A stretch of 64,000 bases of DNA from Paenibacillus sp. JNUCC32 (GTDB lineage: Bacteria; Bacillota; Bacilli; Paenibacillales; Paenibacillaceae): positions 2,294,001 through 2,358,000 of the forward strand of contig NZ_CP062260.1 in assembly GCF_014863545.1 (NCBI RefSeq). The letters are read 5' to 3'. Positions 1 through 8,530 of the stretch are shown here, piece by piece (positions within the stretch are counted from its first letter, which is position 1; each line of letters opens with the position of its first letter). The notes beneath the pieces were generated by a model. It was not told the origin of the DNA and did no database searches. It saw only the letters and a program-made list of their open reading frames with translations. The position numbers and the translations under genes are program-made.

Positions 1-1
1 A

Positions 2-196
2 TTTGAATCTGGTTGGGACATGCCTCCATTAATTGCAAAAATTGAAAATGGAAATTTTAGATTACATGATGGTAATCATCGACTCGGTGCATTACAGAAA
101 TTAAACAAGGAAAAATATTATCTTATTATTTGGGACGATCATTCATATGGAAACATAATAAATCATTTAAAGAATTGTGGTATTGATATGAAATGA
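2..196 (+). CDS. ParB/Srx-like domain protein, C-terminal fragment (5' end outside window)
   Basis: An open frame enters from the left edge and ends at a TGA at 194-196, giving 64 residues. It contains HDGNHRLGAL, which resembles the DGxHR motif of ParB-N-terminal-like/sulfiredoxin-fold domains. In phage and accessory-region proteins this fold binds nucleotides or acts as a nuclease. The rest is short, AT-rich and lysine- and asparagine-rich, with no other recognisable domain. The start codon lies outside the window, so neither length nor operon can be judged. The ParB-like assignment rests on one motif and is moderate at best. The codon use is AT-rich, like the following phosphotransferase and unlike most of the window. 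Confidence 0.5.
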   Translation, partial: FESGWDMPPLIAKIENGNFRLHDGNHRLGALQKLNKEKYYLIIWDDHSYGNIINHLKNCGIDMK

Positions 197-244
197 TAGA
201 CAATATTTGAATGCTATTGATGTCGAGAGACAAGGGATCGTGCG

Positions 245-1276
245 ATGAATCACCGAAAAACTGATCTCAATGGGGAAGGATGTGAAAGCGCTTTGGTTAG
301 TAACGAAATCCTTTCGCAAGCAAGTAGAGCTTTCGATTTTGATATTCATTCAATAAAGTTTGTAAGTAACTCCACTAACGAAGTCTACAAATACATTAAA
401 GACAGTAAGGCCTATTTTCTACGGTTGTCACCAAAACCAGTTGAATATGAAATGACGATTCAGGCTGAAGTTCAATGGGTTCGTTACTTAGTTGAAAACG
501 GTGTTCGCACCTCATTGCCAATTCAAACAATAGAAGGCAACATGACGAAAGTATGCATAGATCGTGAAGAATGTTTTATTGCCGTTGTTTTTGAAGGAGT
601 TCCTGGAAAGTTCTTTGATAGTGAACCAGAGTTATGGGGTTCGGGTTTGTTTAGTAAATGGGGCGCGACTATGGGGGCCATTCATAGTTTATCTAGATCA
701 TATGATCCAGGTGATCAAAGGTTCATAAGGAAGGAATGGAAACCAACAGAAATAAATAATCCTTATTTACAAAGGGGAAATTACTCTTTACTTCTTGGGA
801 AGCTGAGAGCAATTGAAAAACAATTGAAAATTATGCCCAAGAACAAAGATTCTTACGGATTAATTCATAATGATTTCCATCCTTATAATTTTCTTATTGA
901 TCAAGGAGAAATCACGGTATTTGATTTTGATGATTCTGTTTACGGTTGGTTTGCACTTGATATAGGAATTGCTGCAACCCATGCTGTATGGTGGGGTTCG
1001 CATTATCAAGAATGGGAATCAAAAAATGAATTTGCTAAGCACTTTTTGTCTGCGTTTTTAGGAGGATACTTAAAATATAACAGGTTAGATTATGAATGGA
1101 TCCGACTAATTCCTTTGTTTATGGATTATAGAAATATTGGGTCTTTCTTTTGGTGGCTTAGCAATTGGGATGGGAATGAAGATAATCTGTCAGAATTTCA
1201 AAAGAAAGCTATTATTGATGCGGTTCATTTAATTGAAAGAGATATGCCGTTTGACGGATGCAATTTTGAATTGTAG
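245..1276 (+). CDS. Phosphotransferase, aminoglycoside phosphotransferase (APH)/choline kinase-like family
   Basis: The 343-residue protein has the kinase-like fold of the APH family. Visible motifs are the catalytic-loop signature HNDFHPYNFL near residues 214-223, with the Brenner Asp and Asn, and the metal-binding FDFDD near residue 230. The N-terminal half carries the small-lobe pattern TNEVYKY, the equivalent of the nucleotide-binding loop. Homologues phosphorylate small molecules such as aminoglycosides, homoserine or choline; nothing here fixes the substrate. The start is ATG at 245 with only a weak ribosome site. The gene stands alone, is AT-rich, and follows a truncated ParB-like gene, so it may be accessory DNA. 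I would not call it a resistance gene from sequence alone. Confidence 0.8.
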   Translation: MNHRKTDLNGEGCESALVSNEILSQASRAFDFDIHSIKFVSNSTNEVYKYIKDSKAYFLRLSPKPVEYEMTIQAEVQWVRYLVENGVRTSLPIQTIEGNMTKVCIDREECFIAVVFEGVPGKFFDSEPELWGSGLFSKWGATMGAIHSLSRSYDPGDQRFIRKEWKPTEINNPYLQRGNYSLLLGKLRAIEKQLKIMPKNKDSYGLIHNDFHPYNFLIDQGEITVFDFDDSVYGWFALDIGIAATHAVWWGSHYQEWESKNEFAKHFLSAFLGGYLKYNRLDYEWIRLIPLFMDYRNIGSFFWWLSNWDGNEDNLSEFQKKAIIDAVHLIERDMPFDGCNFEL

Positions 1277-1777
1277 CAATATGAAATGAATTCATTCCGG
1301 CGGCATCATTTAACACGTTGTTCACGTGCAATCGCCTCTCGGCCCAGCTGGAGTTAGAAGTGGATTCGGCGATTACAGTAGCGAGGAAGCAGAATCAGCC
1401 GGACATATCCGCTCCGACTAAGTGCATCGCGCCTGGCTGCTTCGTTGCCAAGAAAAGTAATATATATCAGACGAAAAGAACATGAGTACTTTCAGAGTCG
1501 CATAAAATGCGACTTTTTTTATTTGAAGTACATAAGTTCTTATCGTAACTCAATGACATGGCGGGCTAATTCAATAAAAAAAATAGAGACACCAAACTTT
1601 CCGTATATAATTGGTGTTATTAATAATTAATGGACAATATTAAAAATACAGGAGATGTATAATGGATTATTCGTCAATAGCAAAGGAACCGCGTATGAAT
1701 TGAAACCGAATGACGGTGAGCAATTACATTCATAACATATGAAAATGTTGAAATGTGGATAAAGGGGAGACGCATCC
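1277..1777. other. Intergenic region with a GC-rich block and a terminator
   Basis: There is no convincing gene. About 150 bases (roughly 1296-1446) are clearly more GC-rich than both flanks. On the minus strand they keep a partly open frame with phrases such as QPGAMHLVGADMSG and LATVIAEST, broken by a stop. This could be a degenerate repeat or gene remnant. It is followed by the terminator at 1496-1520 and then AT-rich DNA up to the penicillin-binding protein gene. A 26-codon frame at 1655-1735 is unsupported. Confidence 0.4.
1496..1520 (+). terminator. Rho-independent terminator
   Basis: A perfect 8-bp stem, AGTCGCAT/ATGCGACT, with an AAA loop is followed by a run of seven T. It could end transcripts from the phosphotransferase gene about 220 bases upstream. 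Confidence 0.75.
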
Positions 1778-3829
1778 GTGAAAGGTTTTAAGCCTAAACG
1801 TAAATTAGAGGATGGAGATGCCGGCAGTCAGTTTAACTTGCGGGTTAATCTATTTTTTTTCAGCACGTTTATCATATTCTGTGTCATTATTATACGTCTT
1901 GCCATACTGCAGTTCGTTGAAGGACCTGAGCTGAAAGAGCTCGAAACCGGCGGGCAGGTTAAAAATTTTCCGCTTCAGCCGATTCGGGGTAGCATCATCG
2001 ATGCTTCCGGAACGCCTCTTGCCTACTCAACACCCTCCCAAGCACTGTATTTAACGCTGTTAAAGGATTACAGTTCGTCTGAACGAGGGAAGAAGAACCG
2101 TCCGGAGATCGAAAAGCTGGCCGAGGAAATGGTCAAGGTCTTCGAACAGTATGGTGATCTTAAAGCCGAAAAGTTGACGGTAGATGATGTGATTAAAGCC
2201 ATGGACCTGGAATTTAACAAGCAGCCGGGTTATGAGCCGAGGCGCATCAAAGCGAAGCTTTCAAACAAAGAAGTAGCTTATTTCATGGAGCATAAGAACG
2301 AGTATCCTGGTTTAGAGGTTGTTGAAGAAAGCCAGCGTCAATATAACCCGGACAAAATCGCCGTTCAAACCATTGGTTATTTGAGAGAGTTTCGCGGAAA
2401 TAAGACACTGGAAAAATATAAGGAGATTGATGAGCAGAACAAAACGCAAAAAGATCCAGGACTCATCTACTCCGAGCAGGAGAAGGTCGGCGTAGACGGT
2501 CTCGAAATGATGTTCCAGGATGAGCTCCGCGGCAAGAACGGATATATCGGTATTCCGATTAATCCGCAGAACATGGCAGATGGAATTCCAACCATGATCG
2601 CCCCGGAGAAGGGGTATACTATCCATACAACCATCCATAAGGATATACAGAAGGTTGCCCAGCAGGCGATCATCGATCAGATTAAATGGCTGCATACCAA
2701 TCCGTTTTCCGGGAAAACACATCCTGAGGCGCTTACAGGTTATGCGGTAGCGATGGAGGTGGACACCGGCAACATTGTTGCCATGGCCAGCATGCCAGAT
2801 TATGACCCCAATGTATGGGAGCATGGAACCGAAGATTGGGAAACCGTTATGAAGTATTACGGTAATGGGACCGTCTCTCCATTTAACTCCGGCCGATCCG
2901 TCAACAATTTGGAGTCGGTTGTGCTGTTGGGTTCAACAGTAAAGCCACTAAGTGTACTCATTGGTCTTAATGAAAAATTGTTCGGTCCGAACGATTATTA
3001 TTATGATGGCGGTGCTGCATTCTTTGGTAAAGATAATTCAAGGGTTCAAAACTCCGGTGGTAGAGCTTATGGATCTTTGAACCCAAGAAGTGCAATTGAA
3101 CACTCCTCAAACGCTTTTATGGTTGATTGGGTTGGGGAAAAGCTGTGGAACAAATATGGCTCTGAGTCCGTTAAAAAATGGGATGAATACATGAAGAAAT
3201 TCGGGCTTGGGGTTTCTACCGAATCCGGTCTGCCAAAGGAGCATAAAGGCATCATCGAATATACCAATATCGAGCAGGCGGGAAGTTATCTGGCTGCCAT
3301 GGCATACGCTTCATTCGGACAGTCCGGTAAATATACGACGCTCCAATTGGCACAGTATGCCAGCACGCTTGCCAATCGGGGAGAACGCATCCGTCCGCAG
3401 CTTGCTAGCAAGATTGTAGATCAGGACGGCAATGTAATTAAGGAATTCAAGCGCGAAGTATTGAATAAAGAGGAATTCCCGCAGCAGTACTGGAAAGAAG
3501 TCATTGCAGGGATGAATACGCAGGGACTTCGAGCATTTGATGGTTTTAGATATGATTTTGCTAGAAAGACAGGAACATCAGAGCAGGATGTATATACAAA
3601 CGGTAAAAGAAACAGACGAGAAAACGGAGTATTTATTGCCTTCGCTCCTCGGGATAATCCAAAACTCGCTGTCGCTGTAGTAATACCAGAAGGGGGCTTC
3701 GGTTCCCAGAGCGCCGCGCCGGTTGCCCGTAAAATTTTTGACACTTATGACGAGATTTACGGACTGGACGGTACGCCTCACCCTAAAAAAAACGAGGGTG
3801 AGAATGAGGACGGCAGTTCGAACGAATAA
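1778..3829 (+). CDS. Class B penicillin-binding protein (PBP2/PbpA-type transpeptidase)
   Basis: The 683-residue protein cross-links peptidoglycan stem peptides outside the membrane. One N-terminal membrane anchor lies at about residues 25-47. A pedestal/dimerisation domain follows, with RGSIIDASG near residue 70. The transpeptidase domain has all three active-site motifs: Ser386-x-x-Lys389 (GSTVKP), Ser443-Ser-Asn445, and Lys597-Thr-Gly599. The start is GTG at 1778 behind AAAGGGGAG; no upstream ATG fits. Length and order match the monofunctional PbpA/PbpH group, which drives cell elongation in Bacillus; FtsI/SpoVD paralogues are less likely because no PASTA repeats are visible. The C-terminus is a charged, Glu/Asn-rich tail. 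It is followed directly by a strong terminator, so the gene is monocistronic. Confidence 0.92.
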   Translation: MKGFKPKRKLEDGDAGSQFNLRVNLFFFSTFIIFCVIIIRLAILQFVEGPELKELETGGQVKNFPLQPIRGSIIDASGTPLAYSTPSQALYLTLLKDYSSSERGKKNRPEIEKLAEEMVKVFEQYGDLKAEKLTVDDVIKAMDLEFNKQPGYEPRRIKAKLSNKEVAYFMEHKNEYPGLEVVEESQRQYNPDKIAVQTIGYLREFRGNKTLEKYKEIDEQNKTQKDPGLIYSEQEKVGVDGLEMMFQDELRGKNGYIGIPINPQNMADGIPTMIAPEKGYTIHTTIHKDIQKVAQQAIIDQIKWLHTNPFSGKTHPEALTGYAVAMEVDTGNIVAMASMPDYDPNVWEHGTEDWETVMKYYGNGTVSPFNSGRSVNNLESVVLLGSTVKPLSVLIGLNEKLFGPNDYYYDGGAAFFGKDNSRVQNSGGRAYGSLNPRSAIEHSSNAFMVDWVGEKLWNKYGSESVKKWDEYMKKFGLGVSTESGLPKEHKGIIEYTNIEQAGSYLAAMAYASFGQSGKYTTLQLAQYASTLANRGERIRPQLASKIVDQDGNVIKEFKREVLNKEEFPQQYWKEVIAGMNTQGLRAFDGFRYDFARKTGTSEQDVYTNGKRNRRENGVFIAFAPRDNPKLAVAVVIPEGGFGSQSAAPVARKIFDTYDEIYGLDGTPHPKKNEGENEDGSSNE

Positions 3830-3840
3830 TCGACAACAGC

Positions 3841-3884
3841 AAAACGGCAGCCAATAGTCTTGCAGGGTTGGCTGCCGTTTTTTT
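3841..3884 (+). terminator. Terminator of the penicillin-binding protein gene
   Basis: A perfect 12-bp stem, AACGGCAGCCAA/TTGGCTGCCGTT (3843-3854 and 3868-3879), has a 13-base loop and is followed by seven T. It begins 12 bases after the stop codon of the gene. Confidence 0.92.
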
Positions 3885-3935
3885 GTCATACATGGGTTTC
3901 CGGGGTCCGATGGATGTCGGGTGACAAAAACATAA

Positions 3936-3998
3936 GTAAGCAGAGTGGCTGTAAACGCTGAGGGAAAAGTTATTGGTTGGATAGCGGGATCCAGTAGT
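3936..3998 (+). pseudogene. Remnant of a GNAT acetyltransferase (internal fragment)
   Basis: Just after a stop, the frame reads SRVAVNAEGKVIGWIAG. This matches the typical beta-strand 2-3 region of GNAT N-acetyltransferases of the aminoglycoside 6'-acetyltransferase type (R-V-A-x-N-E-x-G-x-x-x-G-W-I-G-G). Nothing before or after continues the fold, and no acetyl-CoA-binding loop follows. Only about 20 residues of the original gene remain. The assignment rests on pattern recognition and should be treated as probable. Confidence 0.45.
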
Positions 3999-4025
3999 CA
4001 TATCTCAATAAAAGGGGATGTCGAG

Positions 4026-4217
4026 ATGAATTACCGGATTGAACAAAGAGGGGCGTTTGAGATGTTCGGCGTTTATGGTCTTGTTAGTCAGGATTTGCAA
4101 ACGGCATTTACCAGCTTTAAATGGTACAAGAAAGAAAAGGACAAGTTTAACGGTACATACAAATGTATATGTGAATGCAACCCTGCCATACATATGTACA
4201 AAATACGAGTTTTGTGA
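4026..4217 (+). pseudogene. Remnant of a GyrI-like/AraC effector-binding domain protein
   Basis: An ATG behind AAAAGGGGATG opens a 63-residue frame. Its first 30 or so residues (MNYRIEQRGAFEMFGVYG, then a D-L-x-x-x-F region) look like the start of the GyrI-like small-molecule-binding domain fused to AraC regulators. After about residue 30 the similarity stops and the sequence becomes a low-complexity Lys/Cys-rich tail, as expected after a deletion. It lies in frame behind the acetyltransferase fragment, so the combined 90-codon frame is a chance fusion of two remnants. Confidence 0.42.
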
Positions 4218-4760
4218 AACAGAAGTTGAGAAAAGAATCGCCACAGCTGATTTTCATTTAGATTCGTATGAATCTGCTTAGTTTTTGCTTTCTATTTTGT
4301 TAAGCCGTTATAATCCTTTTTACTTGCGCATCTTCTATTTTATCGAGCAACTTTAACTTTCCAATTGGATTCTTTCTTCATTTAGATTCAATCGTTTGAT
4401 TACAATTCATCTAATCTAAAGGCTTTAATCAAACTCTCAATTAATTCAGTCTAATATCGTCATTAATCGATCATTTTGTTCAAGTTTGTTTATGTGCCAT
4501 TATAAATCATCATAATCATCGAATTTTGGTTGTTTCATTATTATTACGATTTCGCTTCACATTTTAGCGGAATTTCGCTACTGAGACATTTTTAATGTTT
4601 CGTTGGTTCTTAATCGATTTGATTTTTATTAATGCTCAATCTTATGAACTATTTTGTGCTTGCTTGTTATCATCCATCATCCTAATTTTTTTTATTAACT
4701 CTCCTCCCTCTACATCTTAATGATTTACCATTATATGTTATTTTATCCGCCTTGAAATAT
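4218..4760. other. AT-rich non-coding stretch
   Basis: About 540 bases of strongly AT-rich sequence have no open frame longer than a few tens of codons with a ribosome site. I see no hairpin, no RNA gene and no clear promoter. It sits between the decayed gene fragments and the terminator of the first sugar importer, and looks like decaying or spacer DNA. Confidence 0.5.
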
Positions 4761-4790
4761 AAAAAAACCGGCCATATTCGGTCGGTTTTT
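4761..4790 (-). terminator. Bidirectional terminator downstream of the first sugar importer
   Basis: A stem of about 11 bp (AAAAACCGGCC against GGTCGGTTTTT, with one G-U pair) is flanked by an A run on the left and a T run on the right, so it can work on both strands. It lies about 165 bases after the binding-protein gene and closes that minus-strand operon. Confidence 0.8.
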
Positions 4791-4954
4791 CTCCCGCATG
4801 ATCGGGACAATGCACGATTCACATAATATTGGAATATATTGTGCTGTTCGGCTCATATACTCATCATGATTAGCCCGTCTCGTCAAAGTCAGGGACAACG
4901 TGTAAGTCAACCACGCTTATCAAACCCATGCACCTGTGCAGTCCCCTCCTGTTT

Positions 4955-6334
4955 TTACTTCAGATTCGCAGACCACTTCTCGGCACGAGCCTGCAGATCA
5001 TCCAGAAACTTCTGAATATCCGGCGCATTACCGGATGCTGCCTGGCTGATAAATCCGTTTATAGCTGGAGCGATGTCGCTCATATAGAACGGATTGGCTT
5101 CATCCATGAGCTCGGAGTGACCGACTTCCGCGATCTCAAGTGCCTTTTTCACGAATTTGTCTTCCGGTGTTACGAAATCGGCATTTTTGAGCGTTGGGGT
5201 ACTGGAGAAGTTTTCATACATGTATTTTTGCGTCATGTAACTGGTCAAGAACTTTAACACTTCCCAAGATGCATCCACATCTTTGGCGTTCTTTGCCATG
5301 ATGAACGGGTCAACCGCCACCCAGCCTTCGCCTTTAGGACCCATGTTCAGCACAGGTTCAAAACGGTCCAGCAGCTCCTTGTTCTGCTTCGACCGGTATT
5401 CACTCATCGTGGAGCCGCCGGTGGAATCCAGCGCGATGGCGATATTGTTTTTCTCGAGTCCGAAGTTCTCGGCACCCTGGGCATTCACGAACCCGGCCGG
5501 TGGCAGCTGTGCGGCTTCCTTCAGCCACTCCATCACTTTGACCATTTCCGGCGTATTCAGGTGCCACTTGATGTTCTTGATATCCTTCAGCGATCCTTCC
5601 GCTCCTTTGGCGCCATATGCAAGGGTTAATGCAACAAAGGTAGATCCGTTTAATGAGTTGCCGCTCCAATACAAACCGAAATTGTCTTCACCGGTTTTCG
5701 GGTTTTTGCCGGTCATTTGCTTCGCTTTCTCCAGAATTTCGTCCGGTCCCGGCTGTGCCGAGAGTGTTTCAACGCCCCAGTCTTCAAACAGCTTCTTATC
5801 ATAAATCGTCATCCGGCGGCCAAGCACGGCAGGTATCCCAAATTGTTTGCTTCCGTCCGGCGACTTGGTGCTGTAGGAATTATTCATAATGCCTTCCAGA
5901 TAGATGCTCGGGTCAAACGAAGTATCTTTTGCAATCAAATCGTCCAGGTCACGCAGCAGCCCTTCCTGGTACCATTGCGATGCAAAGGCTCCCCCGGTAT
6001 ACAAGACATCCGCATCGCCGGAGAGCAGCATGGCCGTTTGTTTGGCTTTTACGTTCTCCCAAGGGATTTGATAAACCTCCAGCTTGATGTTCGGATACAT
6101 TTTTTTGAACGTTTTATCCAAATATTCGTTGAGCCCGATCGTCGGATTGCCTGTCAGCGCATCGATCCCGTTATCCAGCTGCCAGCCTGCCAGCGCAACG
6201 CGAACCGTTCCTTCCATATCCGATACTTTTTCAATTGTAACGCCGCCTGTCACATCTTTACCTGAACTGCCTGAACAAGCGGCCAATGTAAACACCAGCA
6301 CGAATGACAGGATCAGCAGCACAGCTTTTTTCAT
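4955..6334 (-). CDS. Sugar ABC transporter substrate-binding lipoprotein (family 1)
   Basis: The protein has a lipoprotein signal peptide with the lipobox LAAC near residues 18-21 (MKKAVLLILSFVLVFTLAAC). The mature protein of about 440 residues has the two-lobed family 1 solute-binding fold: PNIKLEVYQIPWEN in the first lobe, GDADVLYTGG, and a late TPTLKNADF/ANPFYM segment near the hinge. It captures a sugar or oligosaccharide outside the cell and delivers it to the two upstream permeases, with which it forms a CUT1 importer. I choose the ATG at 6334; a GTG lies immediately upstream. The substrate cannot be told, because no glycosidase is linked. It ends the operon and is followed by a terminator at 4761-4790. 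Confidence 0.88.
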   Translation of the reverse strand: MKKAVLLILSFVLVFTLAACSGSSGKDVTGGVTIEKVSDMEGTVRVALAGWQLDNGIDALTGNPTIGLNEYLDKTFKKMYPNIKLEVYQIPWENVKAKQTAMLLSGDADVLYTGGAFASQWYQEGLLRDLDDLIAKDTSFDPSIYLEGIMNNSYSTKSPDGSKQFGIPAVLGRRMTIYDKKLFEDWGVETLSAQPGPDEILEKAKQMTGKNPKTGEDNFGLYWSGNSLNGSTFVALTLAYGAKGAEGSLKDIKNIKWHLNTPEMVKVMEWLKEAAQLPPAGFVNAQGAENFGLEKNNIAIALDSTGGSTMSEYRSKQNKELLDRFEPVLNMGPKGEGWVAVDPFIMAKNAKDVDASWEVLKFLTSYMTQKYMYENFSSTPTLKNADFVTPEDKFVKKALEIAEVGHSELMDEANPFYMSDIAPAINGFISQAASGNAPDIQKFLDDLQARAEKWSANLK

Positions 6335-6375
6335 CACGTCAACACCCCCGCATAATTTTAGCTTTACTTTCTGAA

Positions 6376-7245
6376 TTACTGCTTGATACCGGACAGCGCA
6401 ATGCTTTCGATAATATAGCGCTGCAGGAACATATAGACGACGATAACCGGAATGAGGCTCGTGGTTGTGGCCGCCATAATAATGGATGGCTGTTGGTTAA
6501 TACCGTTGTTGTACGTAAACATGGCTAAACCGATCTGGATCGTGTACTTGGCAGCCGATTTCAAGATCAGCAGCGGCCACAGCATATCATTCCATACGCC
6601 CAAGAACAGCAGAATGACCATGGTGGCGATAATCGGCGTACACAGCGGCAGATAAACCCGGCTGAATACCGTAATTTCCTTGGCTCCATCCAGTACGGCC
6701 GCTTCCCTTAAACTGCTGGGTAATTGATCAAAGAACGCTTTGGCTAAAAAAGTACCGAACGCATAGTTCATGGCCGGCAAATAAAATGCCAGATAATTGT
6801 CGACCAACCCGAGTTTACTGAACAAAAGATACTGCGGAATCATGGTCATTTCGAACGGAATCATCATCGTGCTTAGCGCCAGCAGCAGTACGAAATTAGC
6901 TCCTTTGAAGCGAAGCTTGGATAAGGCATAACCGGATAATAATGCGGACAACGAGCTGATGATAATGACCCCTGCGCTGACAAGCGTGGAATTGCCGATA
7001 TATCGGAACATATTGATGTTGGTGAAAGCGGCTTCATAGGTTCGGATTGAAGGCTCCTCCGGCCATATTTTCGGCGGGAATGAAATATTTAACCGTGCGG
7101 CCCAATCGAAGCTCGTTACCAGCATCCATAAGAATGGCACAATCATAATGAATGAACCTACCAATAGGACCAGCGTTAGCATCAGCTGTGGAAGCGTGAT
7201 TCGTTTACGGCGCACCGGCTCCTTGGGCAAGGCTGAACTGCTCAT
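6376..7245 (-). CDS. Carbohydrate ABC transporter permease, MalG-like
   Basis: The 289-residue inner-membrane subunit has six predicted helices. The cytoplasmic EAA loop near residues 182-200 (EAAVLDGAKEITVFSRVYLP) docks the ATPase. The start is ATG behind GGAGGG. It lies between the partner permease and the binding protein, with a 41-base gap to the latter. Together they make a CUT1 importer. No ATPase gene is present, so a shared one elsewhere (MsmX type) is inferred. Confidence 0.9.
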   Translation of the reverse strand: MSSSALPKEPVRRKRITLPQLMLTLVLLVGSFIMIVPFLWMLVTSFDWAARLNISFPPKIWPEEPSIRTYEAAFTNINMFRYIGNSTLVSAGVIIISSLSALLSGYALSKLRFKGANFVLLLALSTMMIPFEMTMIPQYLLFSKLGLVDNYLAFYLPAMNYAFGTFLAKAFFDQLPSSLREAAVLDGAKEITVFSRVYLPLCTPIIATMVILLFLGVWNDMLWPLLILKSAAKYTIQIGLAMFTYNNGINQQPSIIMAATTTSLIPVIVVYMFLQRYIIESIALSGIKQ

Positions 7246-7305
7246 AGTTACCCTCCTGTCTTCTGGAATAAGGTTCCCCTACGGATCCGAAAATGGATAA
7301 TGGGA

Positions 7306-8256
7306 TTAATCCAAGCTGTCTTTACGTCGGTTGAGCAGCATGAGGAACACGGTTAAGATGAGTATGATGACGAATAACAGATAGGATACGGCCGTAGCCA
7401 GCCCCATCTGCGAAGAGAGGAATGCATTTCGGTAAATATACAGCACCACGGTCATCAAGCTTCCCCCAGGATTACCTGCGGTTCCGCCGATTAACCATAC
7501 ATCCGTAAACCGCTTCATTCCGCCGATGGTTCCCATGATGAGCATGAACACAAAGATCGGACGCAAGTATGGAATCGTTATATACCACCATTTCCGGTAC
7601 GTGCCTGCACCGTCGACCTCGGCAGCCTCATAGAGATCCCGCGGGACGCTTTGCAAACCGGCCAGAAAAATAATGGTGTTATATCCTAGTGCACCCCACA
7701 AGCTCATCATCACGATACTGTAACGCGCGACTTCCGGGTTCGTGAACCAGCCGACCGGATCGATGCCGAACAAACCAATCACGAAGTTGATCAGCCCTTC
7801 CTTGGACGGAAAAAACAAGAAAGAGAACAACAAGCTTGTAGCAACGCCGGATACGACGTTAGGCAGAAAATAGACCGCTTTGAAAAAGTTGCGTCCCAGA
7901 TGCCATTTCAGATTATTAATCAGGCTTGCCAGAACAAACGAAAGCGCGATCCCTAGCAATACGGACCATATCCCCATGACGAACGTATTTGTAAGCGCTT
8001 GCCAAAATAAGGAATCCTCTAACGCGTAACGATAGTTGCTCAGGCCCACCCAGTTTCCGGATAAATTGAGCCCGGAAGTCTGATGAAAACTCATAAACAG
8101 TGCGGCAAACATGGGATAAATGGCAAATACGATGACGCCGATAATCAGAGGGGCGCTGAATAGATAGCCCATCCAGTCATTGCGCGTAAATCTGAACTTT
8201 CGTTTTGCCCAATTTCCATGTTCCGCAGTCCATTTCCCTTCTGGGGTGGATGACAA
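7306..8256 (-). CDS. Carbohydrate ABC transporter permease, MalF-like
   Basis: The 316-residue membrane permease has six helices, beginning with LFSAPLIIGVIVFAIYP. Its EAA loop, EAAEVDGAGTYRKWWYITIP, lies in the C-terminal half. I choose the TTG at 8256 because it sits behind AAAGGAGGAGG with a proper spacing. An in-frame ATG at 8292 would place this strong ribosome site inside the gene. It is the first gene of the minus-strand importer operon (permease, permease, binding protein). A sequence at 7990-8003 inside the gene resembles a catabolite-responsive element but may be chance. Confidence 0.88.
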   Translation of the reverse strand: MSSTPEGKWTAEHGNWAKRKFRFTRNDWMGYLFSAPLIIGVIVFAIYPMFAALFMSFHQTSGLNLSGNWVGLSNYRYALEDSLFWQALTNTFVMGIWSVLLGIALSFVLASLINNLKWHLGRNFFKAVYFLPNVVSGVATSLLFSFLFFPSKEGLINFVIGLFGIDPVGWFTNPEVARYSIVMMSLWGALGYNTIIFLAGLQSVPRDLYEAAEVDGAGTYRKWWYITIPYLRPIFVFMLIMGTIGGMKRFTDVWLIGGTAGNPGGSLMTVVLYIYRNAFLSSQMGLATAVSYLLFVIILILTVFLMLLNRRKDSLD

Positions 8257-8482
8257 ACCGATCCTCCTCCTTTCGTTAGTAACCGGATCCATTCCGGCAA
8301 TCGGACAAGACGTTCATGTCCATTCTGTACATGGTTATGTGGATGAATCCGGAATATGTGTTATTCTTTTTTTCACAGACGTGAATGAAAGATCAACACC
8401 TTAAAGCGATTCTTTATCGGCAGTGTATGCAGCTGCCCGCTTCCGGGTGTATGCCTAGGTTGAACCCCATATCGATACGCAT

Positions 8483-8519
8483 AAAAAAAGCACAGCCTCC
8501 AATAGGCTGTGCTTTTTTT
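8483..8519 (-). terminator. Bidirectional terminator after the RNase J gene
   Basis: The stem is AGCACAGCCT/AGGCTGTGCT, flanked by seven A on the left and seven T on the right. It starts 12 bases past the stop of the RNase J gene (minus strand) and also insulates the importer promoter. Confidence 0.9.
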
Positions 8520-8530
8520 ATTCAAAGTAC

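Noticed and set aside
1445..1630. A 61-codon plus-strand frame after the GC-rich block
   Set aside because: It runs straight through the terminator hairpin at 1496-1520, has no ribosome site and no protein-like composition.
1655..1735. A 26-codon frame before the penicillin-binding protein gene
   Set aside because: The residues look protein-like, but GGAG is too close to the ATG to work and nothing similar follows. It may be a remnant.
4821..4844. A loosely palindromic CACA...TGTG element downstream of the first importer
   Set aside because: The arms contain several mismatches and the place is downstream of genes; symmetry is expected by chance in AT-rich DNA.
7990..8003. A near-match to a catabolite-responsive element (TGTAAGCGCTTGCC)
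   Set aside because: It lies about 250 bases inside the first permease gene and deviates at the last base. Internal sites exist, but one match is weak evidence.
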